From an uncultured Bacteroides sp. (GTDB lineage Bacteria > Bacteroidota > Bacteroidia > Bacteroidales > Bacteroidaceae), in contig CAAFTU010000049.1 in assembly GCA_900766005.1 (NCBI GenBank), positions 1 through 32,022 on the forward strand: 32,022 nt of DNA, read 5' to 3'. The number at the start of each line of letters is the position of its first letter. Positions within the stretch are counted from its first letter, which is position 1. A model generated the notes under the pieces. It did not search any database. It was not told the origin of the DNA and saw nothing but the letters and a program-made list of their open reading frames with translations. Of this stretch, positions 26,841 to 32,022 are shown in pieces. The translations under genes were made by a program, and so were the position numbers.

Positions 26841-28208
26841 TTAATAAAGAGATACTGATTGAGTCATCGAACGGAAACGCCACCAGAGCATCCATCCTGC
26901 ACTGGTCAGTCCGAAAGGGAATGCCATCCATACACCGACAATTCCCCAATCGAGCACAAAGCCACACAAATAACCGACAGGAAGTGATATCACAAAATAG
27001 GCGATAAAAGCGATAAGCATCATCGGTTTCACATCTGATATTCCACGCAAAGCATTGGCAAACGTGATTTGCAGTCCGTCACCAAACTGATAGATTAAAA
27101 ACGGTACAATAAGTGAAGTCACCATGGTTACCACTTCCGGGCTATCGGTAAACCAGCTGCCGAGCTGATTGCGAAAAAGAAATACGATGAGCGAAAGAAC
27201 CGCACCCAAAGCCATCATCATGTGAAAACCGGCATAGGCCGCACGGCGCACATTGACGATATCACGCTGTCCGTTGAAATTGCTCACCCGCACCGCAACA
27301 GCGGCTCCCATGCCATAGTACATCATAAAAGTAAACTGAGAGATAGCCAGCATCACCTGATGGGAAGCCAACGCAATGGTACCCAACCAGCCAATCATAA
27401 TCGCACTTAAACTAAAAGAGGCCGTCTCCATCCCCATCTGAAAAGCAATGGGCCATCCCAAACCATTTAAACGGCAAAACATGGCTTTTGACCATCCCAT
27501 GCGGAGAAAACCTACCTTATAGCGTACAAAACGGGAACTGCGAAGGAAAATGCAAACAAAGACAACCACCATGACCATTCGGGAAAACAGGGTGCTGATA
27601 CCCGCTCCCAACAAGCCCAACTCCGGCAGACCGCACTTTCCATAAATCAAAAGATAATTGCCGAAGATGTTCAGCACATTGCCGCCCAGCAAAATCCACA
27701 TCGCCGTACGTGTATCAGTAATCCCGTCCGTAAATTGCTTGAAGCAATTAAACAGCATGACAAACACCAAAGAAGCGAGCAGTACCAAATAGTAAGGCTT
27801 GATGAGCGGAATGAGTTCTTCCGGTTGTCCCAGCGATTCCACATTCCAATAAAGCACCGACATACACAACGTGATCAGAAAGGCCACCAATGAATTAGCC
27901 AGCAGACTGTTGCGCAGTGCCTGACCGGCCGGTGCATATTGGCTGGTTCCGAATAAGCCACCCACTATAGGGGTCAGGCCATACGAGAAACCCGTACTGA
28001 AAATAATAGCCAGATTAAATACATTATTCACAAAAGAGGCAGCACCCAGCTCTGCCGTACTGTGATGACCAATCATCAAAGTATCTGCAAAACCCAGTAT
28101 GATAACTCCTATCTGGCCTATCACAATAGGCAATCCTAAAGAAACGAGTGCCTTATAATGATTTTTATACGTATCCAAAAATCGGCTCAATTGTGTGCTT
28201 GTCATCAT
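26841..28208 (-). CDS. MATE-family multidrug/cation exporter
   Basis: This is a polytopic membrane protein of 455 residues with about 12 hydrophobic segments in two related halves, as in NorM-type MATE proteins. Visible features are IGQIGVIILGFADTLMIG at residues about 25-42 and the paired half with GLGWPIAFQMGMETASF. Such proteins export cationic compounds in exchange for Na+ or H+; the substrate is not evident. The start ATG at 28208 overlaps the M16 stop (ATGA), and a second ATG follows at once. It is co-transcribed with the kinase downstream. Confidence 0.93.
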   Translation of the reverse strand: MMTSTQLSRFLDTYKNHYKALVSLGLPIVIGQIGVIILGFADTLMIGHHSTAELGAASFVNNVFNLAIIFSTGFSYGLTPIVGGLFGTSQYAPAGQALRNSLLANSLVAFLITLCMSVLYWNVESLGQPEELIPLIKPYYLVLLASLVFVMLFNCFKQFTDGITDTRTAMWILLGGNVLNIFGNYLLIYGKCGLPELGLLGAGISTLFSRMVMVVVFVCIFLRSSRFVRYKVGFLRMGWSKAMFCRLNGLGWPIAFQMGMETASFSLSAIMIGWLGTIALASHQVMLAISQFTFMMYYGMGAAVAVRVSNFNGQRDIVNVRRAAYAGFHMMMALGAVLSLIVFLFRNQLGSWFTDSPEVVTMVTSLIVPFLIYQFGDGLQITFANALRGISDVKPMMLIAFIAYFVISLPVGYLCGFVLDWGIVGVWMAFPFGLTSAGWMLWWRFRSMTQSVSLY

Positions 28209-29437
28209 TTACTTTTATAATAAAGAACCACACCATTCTCCTTCCGGAAAGCAGTCTGTGCCACTTGTTGCAATTGCTCTATAGTCACCGAGCGATAGCG
28301 TTTCACCTCAGTTTCCATATCTTCGGCTCTACCCAGCAGTTCGAACCAAGCCAAATTGGTAGCTACATTCAAATAGTTGATATTGCCGAAAATCTGAGTA
28401 GATTCAAACTTATTCTTTACCTTCTCGAGTTCTTGCTCCCCAACAAACTCCTGCTTCAATAGTTCAAGTTCATCCCACACTGCTTTTTCGGCCGTTTCCA
28501 GCGAAACACCGGCAGCCGGCTTACCAGCGATGTGGAACAGACCGGCATCCACAGTTCCTGAGATATAGGCGTCGATGGTGGAAAAAAGCTGTTTTTCCTG
28601 CACCAACCGCTGATTCAAACGACTGGAACGACCATTGCTCAAGATATCCGACAGTATATCGTAAGCATAATAGTCTGGATGAAGATGATCACACATGTGA
28701 AATGCCATGAACAAAGCATCCAAAGGAACATTCCGCTCAACGACCAACCGCCGCTCTTCTGTTTGTTCTTGCTCCACCGGCAAATTCCGTACCGGAACCT
28801 CCCGGCGAGGTATTGGTCCAAACCACTTTTCTGTGAGCCGAAGAGCTTCTTCGAAGGAAATATGACCCGTGACAGCAATAATGGCATTGTTGGGAGCATA
28901 AAAACGGAAAAAGAAGTCTTTCACCTCTTCCAATGTCGCATTGGCAATGTGCGATAAATCTTTGCCTATCGTAGGCCATTGATAAGGATGTGTCTGATAA
29001 GCCAACGGACGGAGAAGATGAGATACATCTCCATAAGGCTGATTCAGACAACGCTGCTTAAATTCTTCCATCACAACCCCACGCTGCACTTCCAGACTGT
29101 GCTCATTGAAGTCAAGACTCAGCATGCGGTCGGACTCCAGCCAGAAAGCTGTCTCCACATTCTGGTAGGGCACCGTGAGGTAATAATTGGTGATGTCATT
29201 ATTCGTCCAGGCATTATTCTCTCCTCCCGCAAGTTGAAGCGGAGTATCATAATCGGGAATGTTTACCGATCCTCCAAACATGAGGTGCTCAAACAAATGA
29301 GCAAAACCAGTATGTTCAGGGTGCTCGTCACGCGCTCCTACATTGTATAAGATATTCAGAGCTACCATCTGAGTACTCTCGTCCTGCGAATGAACCAGTC
29401 GCAGACCATTGTCAAGAATATGCCTGTTGATTTTCAT
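28205..29437 (-). CDS. M16-family zinc peptidase (single-unit)
   Basis: The 410-residue protein has the inverted zinc motif HLFEH (H47, E50, H51) and a downstream acidic pair in VVMEEFKQR (E124/E125) at the expected distance for the third ligand. No signal peptide is visible, so it is probably cytoplasmic. It is half the length of insulysin-type enzymes. Short M16 proteins usually act as dimers, and no second M16 gene is nearby. It lies 6 bp after the cyclophilin gene and overlaps the MATE start by 4 bp. Confidence 0.9.
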   Translation of the reverse strand: MKINRHILDNGLRLVHSQDESTQMVALNILYNVGARDEHPEHTGFAHLFEHLMFGGSVNIPDYDTPLQLAGGENNAWTNNDITNYYLTVPYQNVETAFWLESDRMLSLDFNEHSLEVQRGVVMEEFKQRCLNQPYGDVSHLLRPLAYQTHPYQWPTIGKDLSHIANATLEEVKDFFFRFYAPNNAIIAVTGHISFEEALRLTEKWFGPIPRREVPVRNLPVEQEQTEERRLVVERNVPLDALFMAFHMCDHLHPDYYAYDILSDILSNGRSSRLNQRLVQEKQLFSTIDAYISGTVDAGLFHIAGKPAAGVSLETAEKAVWDELELLKQEFVGEQELEKVKNKFESTQIFGNINYLNVATNLAWFELLGRAEDMETEVKRYRSVTIEQLQQVAQTAFRKENGVVLYYKSK

Positions 29438-29443
29438 GATTAC

Positions 29444-30277
29444 TTATTCAAGAATTGTCGCTTTAATAATTTTCACATCTTCTTCCGGACGATCGCTGCG
29501 GTCGGTCTTGACTTGCTGGATTTTATCCACTACATCCATACCTTCAACTACTTCACCGAACACCGTATATTCGCCATCCAGATGAGGAGTGCCTCCCACT
29601 GTGGTATAGGCTTCCACTTGTTCTGGAGTGAAGCGGAACTCCGGCTCTTTGGCAGCCAATTCCTGTGCCTGAGCAATTAACTTTTCCTGCAAGTCGTACA
29701 AACCATCTTCATCATTGGCCTTACGCATCTTATAGATTTCTTTCATATGCTTTTTAGCCAGTTCGTTGAAAAACAAGCTCACCTTGTTTTCATTCATCTG
29801 ACGTTCCATTTGAAGCAAAGTAGAATCATTATACACCTTACCCGTTACAATATAGAACTGACAACCTGAGGATTCTTTCTTTGGATTCACTGCATCCCCC
29901 TGACGGGCTGCTGACAAGGCTCCCTTCTTGTGGAAAAACTTAGGATAAACAAATTCGGCAGGTACCGTGTAACCCACATCCCCTGCACCCAGCATTTTAC
30001 CCTTCGGTGCATTTTTAGATTCAGGGTCACCAGCCTGGATCATGAAATCCTTAATCACACGATGGAACAAGGTGCCTTCATAGGTACCCTCTTTTACCAA
30101 CTTAATGAAATTATCACGATGCTTGGGAGTTTCGTTATACAACTTCACCTTAATATCTCCAGCAGATGTTTCAATCTTTACTAATGTTTCCATATCTTCT
30201 CCATTTTTTATACCGCTTCTGCAGGACATCAATCCACAAAACGATATCGTTAATAATATTAATGCTATTTTTTTCAT
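29444..30277 (-). CDS. Cyclophilin-type peptidyl-prolyl isomerase, lipoprotein
   Basis: The protein is 277 residues from the ATG at 30277; a TTG one codon upstream is an unlikely start. The lipobox GLMSC (C19) predicts periplasmic lipid anchoring. The cyclophilin domain begins near residue 32. It shows LFHRVIKDFMIQAGDP, ALSAARQG, SSGCQFYIVTGK and, after a break, VFGEVVEGMDVVDKI. The break is an insertion of about 65 residues that is highly charged and helical (roughly residues 148-222). It should assist folding of envelope proteins. It is the first gene of the operon leading to M16, MATE and the kinase. Confidence 0.92.
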   Translation of the reverse strand: MKKIALILLTISFCGLMSCRSGIKNGEDMETLVKIETSAGDIKVKLYNETPKHRDNFIKLVKEGTYEGTLFHRVIKDFMIQAGDPESKNAPKGKMLGAGDVGYTVPAEFVYPKFFHKKGALSAARQGDAVNPKKESSGCQFYIVTGKVYNDSTLLQMERQMNENKVSLFFNELAKKHMKEIYKMRKANDEDGLYDLQEKLIAQAQELAAKEPEFRFTPEQVEAYTTVGGTPHLDGEYTVFGEVVEGMDVVDKIQQVKTDRSDRPEEDVKIIKATILE

Positions 30278-30302
30278 CAAGCTTTCATTTAATTTAAGTT
30301 TG

Positions 30303-30310
30303 CAAATATA
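30303..30310 (-). promoter_or_regulatory. Putative -7 element of the cyclophilin-kinase operon
   Basis: The minus strand reads TATATTTG, an exact TAnnTTTG match, 25 bp before the cyclophilin ATG. No -33 TTTG is at standard spacing. Confidence 0.55.
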
Positions 30311-30331
30311 CCACTTTCACCTAAATCATCT

Positions 30332-30339
30332 TACCTTTG
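30332..30339 (+). promoter_or_regulatory. Putative -7 element of the sigma-54 regulator gene
   Basis: TACCTTTG matches TAnnTTTG, 28 bp before the ATG at 30368. It lies only 21 bp from the oppositely oriented -7 element at 30303, so the two promoter regions overlap. Confidence 0.55.
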
Positions 30340-30367
30340 TAACTTAAAAGAATAAAAACTGAATAGG

Positions 30368-31738
30368 ATGGAAGCCATATTAATAGTCGAAGATGATATT
30401 ACATTGGGCATAATGCTAAAAACATGGCTCAGTAAGAAAGGCTTTGACGTTTCAACAGTAAGCAATATCGCCAGGGCCAAAAAGCACATCGACAACCAAC
30501 CGGTTGATTTAATCTTATCCGACTTGCGTTTACCCGATTATGACGGCATCGATCTGCTGAAATGGATCAATGAAAAATGCCTGAATATTCCGCTCATCAT
30601 CATGACAGGATATGCAGACATCCAATCGGCCGTGCTGGCTATGAAACTGGGGGCCAGAGATTATATATCCAAACCGGTGAACCCTGAAGAACTGCTCAAA
30701 AAGATTGCTGAAGCGCTGCAAAGCAAAAAAGAACCTGCTTCAGAAACTCACAAAACAGCAGCATCAAAAAGAAAAGGTACACATCCCGCACTATTGGAAG
30801 AGAAAGATACACTGGCCTACCTGGAAGGTAAAAGTGATGTAGCTAAACAACTGTATAACTATGTAGGTCTGGTAGCTCCTACCAACATGTCTGTGCTGGT
30901 CAATGGTTCAAGCGGCACAGGGAAAGAGTACATCGCTCACCGTATCCATCAATTAAGTAAACGAAAAGACAAACCATTTATCGCAGTGGATTGTGGTGCG
31001 ATTCCCAAAGAATTGGCCGCATCGGAGTTCTTCGGTCACGTGAAAGGCTCTTTCACCGGTGCTCTGACAGACAAAACCGGCGCATTTGTAGCTGCCAATG
31101 GAGGAACTATATTCTTAGACGAAATAGGAAACTTAAGCTATGAAATACAGATTCAGCTGTTGCGCGCTCTTCAGGAAAGAAAGATACGTCCTGTAGGCTC
31201 AACTCATGAAATCGCTGTAGACATACGCCTCATATCGGCCACCAACGAAAATCTGGAACTGGCCATAGAAAAAGGTAACTTCAGGGAAGACCTGTATCAC
31301 CGCATCAACGAATTCACGTTACGGATTCCCGCTTTAAAAGAGAGAAGGGAAGATATCCTGCTCTTTGCCAATTTCTTCCTGGACCAGTCCAATAAAGAAC
31401 TGGACAAGAAACTCATCGGATTTGATGCCAAAGTATCAGAAGCACTGCTAAGCTACCACTGGCCGGGCAACCTGAGACAGATGAAAAATATCATCAAAAG
31501 AGCCACGCTGCTGGCCCAGGGCAGTTACATTACCCTGGCAGAACTGGGAAGCGAACTGCTGGAAGCAAGTACGGTGCCCAACCTGAACATGTCTCTTCGC
31601 AATGAAGAAACAGAGAAGGAACACATTATAGAAGCTTTGAAACGCACAGGAAACAACAAAAGCAAAGCAGCACTGCTGCTGGGAATCGACAGAAAAACGC
31701 TATATAACAAATTAAAACTGTACCAGATCGACTTATAA
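30368..31738 (+). CDS. Sigma-54-dependent response regulator (NtrC/AtoC type)
   Basis: The 456-residue cytosolic activator has three parts. REC comprises about 1-120 (D9, D10, phospho-acceptor D52 in LSDLRLP, T80, K102). The AAA+ domain (about 140-390) has Walker A GSSGTGK (180-186), the sigma-54 contact loop GSFTGA (227-232, Ser in place of the common Ala) and Walker B TIFLDE (247-252). The Fis-type helix-turn-helix (about 425-450) reads NNKSKAALLLGIDRKTLYNKL (in part). When phosphorylated it should drive open-complex formation at sigma-54 promoters. No kinase gene is adjacent on its strand; the hybrid kinase in the divergent operon is a candidate partner. A terminator follows. Confidence 0.93.
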   Translation: MEAILIVEDDITLGIMLKTWLSKKGFDVSTVSNIARAKKHIDNQPVDLILSDLRLPDYDGIDLLKWINEKCLNIPLIIMTGYADIQSAVLAMKLGARDYISKPVNPEELLKKIAEALQSKKEPASETHKTAASKRKGTHPALLEEKDTLAYLEGKSDVAKQLYNYVGLVAPTNMSVLVNGSSGTGKEYIAHRIHQLSKRKDKPFIAVDCGAIPKELAASEFFGHVKGSFTGALTDKTGAFVAANGGTIFLDEIGNLSYEIQIQLLRALQERKIRPVGSTHEIAVDIRLISATNENLELAIEKGNFREDLYHRINEFTLRIPALKERREDILLFANFFLDQSNKELDKKLIGFDAKVSEALLSYHWPGNLRQMKNIIKRATLLAQGSYITLAELGSELLEASTVPNLNMSLRNEETEKEHIIEALKRTGNNKSKAALLLGIDRKTLYNKLKLYQIDL

Positions 31739-31772
31739 GAATCGGAGTGCCCGTTTTCCGGTATATACTGTT

Positions 31773-31818
31773 CTTCCTTTTCATCCCCTGATGACTTGGT
31801 GTGAAAGGGAAGTTTTTT
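31773..31818 (+). terminator. Intrinsic terminator after the sigma-54 regulator
   Basis: CTTCCTTTTCA (31773-31783) pairs over 11 bp with TGAAAGGGAAG (31802-31812), including one G-T wobble, with an 18-nt loop and six T residues directly after (31813-31818). It lies 35 nt after the stop codon. Confidence 0.8.
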
Positions 31819-31895
31819 ATGCAGGGAATCATTATCCTCCGGCAGAGCCGGAAAACGCATGCAACGGAGCATTCCCCGAGACATGCGGATACAAG

Positions 31896-31934
31896 AAAAG
31901 AAAGCCTCCGACTCATTGCTGAATCGGAGGCTTT
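31896..31934 (-). terminator. Terminator of the rRNA operon
   Basis: An 11-bp perfect stem AAAGCCTCCGA (31901-31911) / TCGGAGGCTTT (31924-31934) with a 12-nt loop. On the minus strand it is followed by a T-rich stretch (TCTTTTCTT) just after the 5S gene. The + strand has a short T-run too, so it could work in both directions. Confidence 0.85.
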
Positions 31935-31944
31935 TCAAGAAAAC

Positions 31945-32022
31945 GGCAGCTACCTACTCTCCCACTGTTACGCAGTACCATCGGCGTGACGAGGCTTAAC
32001 TTCTCTGTTCGGAATGGGAAGA
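31945..32022 (-). rRNA. rrf: 5S ribosomal RNA, 3' part (partial)
   Basis: The reverse complement contains CCCATTCCGAACAGAGAAG, AAGCCTCGTCACGCCGATGG and GGGAGAGTAGGTAGCTGCC, the conserved loop C, helix and 3' stem strand of bacterial 5S rRNA. The 5' part lies beyond the window edge. The exact 3' end (about 31944-31946) is estimated. It should be the last gene of a 16S-23S-5S operon reading leftward. Confidence 0.93.

Noticed and set aside
31801..31989. Short frame after the sigma-54 regulator
   Set aside because: It spans two terminators and the end of the 5S rRNA gene.

Overview
The window looks like a chromosomal core region of a Bacteroidales gut bacterium (Bacteroides or Phocaeicola type). 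Several signs point there: upstream regions carry the TAnnTTTG -7 element typical of Bacteroides and no clear Shine-Dalgarno sequences; a GldH lipoprotein and a lipoprotein-type TamA (TamL) are present, both Bacteroidetes families; and the gene order purH-mreB-mreC-mreD-mrdA-rodA is of the Bacteroides kind. I see no phage, insertion sequence, CRISPR array, tRNA gene or tail-of-genome island. The species cannot be named from the sequence alone.

Layout. 1-27 is the first nine codons of a leftward gene with a near-ideal promoter. About 400 bp of gene-free DNA follows. A rightward operon (500-4617) encodes MetF, the DNA polymerase III delta' subunit, a PSP1/RicT-type iron-sulfur protein with a glutamine-rich repeat tail, and GldH. 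It converges, with 2 bp to spare, on a leftward cell-shape operon (11936-4620): purH, mreB, mreC, mreD, mrdA (PBP2), rodA. Further leftward units follow: an M13 lipoprotein peptidase with its own terminator, an ABC-F ATPase, a sugar-nucleotide-type nucleotidyltransferase with terminator, the tamB-tamL pair, and a four-gene operon (30277-24506) of a cyclophilin lipoprotein, an M16 peptidase, a MATE transporter and a hybrid histidine kinase ending in an HPt domain. Divergent from that operon is a sigma-54-dependent response regulator (30368-31738). The right edge holds the 3' part of a 5S rRNA gene on the minus strand, the tail of an rRNA operon.

How the genes fit. Most of the window serves the cell envelope. 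MreB/C/D with RodA and PBP2 build sidewall peptidoglycan. TamL/TamB insert or supply outer-membrane components. GldH, the M13 peptidase and the cyclophilin are predicted lipoproteins. The kinase with REC and HPt domains and the divergent sigma-54 regulator may form one phosphorelay, which is an inference from position and domains.

No wholly new multi-gene system is evident. The non-coding and low-complexity structures deserve the second look: a 22-bp palindromic tandem array at 16294-16381, a long hairpin between mreB and mreC whose loop carries CCUCCU, a Q-rich 18-20-residue repeat tail on the RicT homologue, and the possible kinase-HPt to sigma-54 relay.
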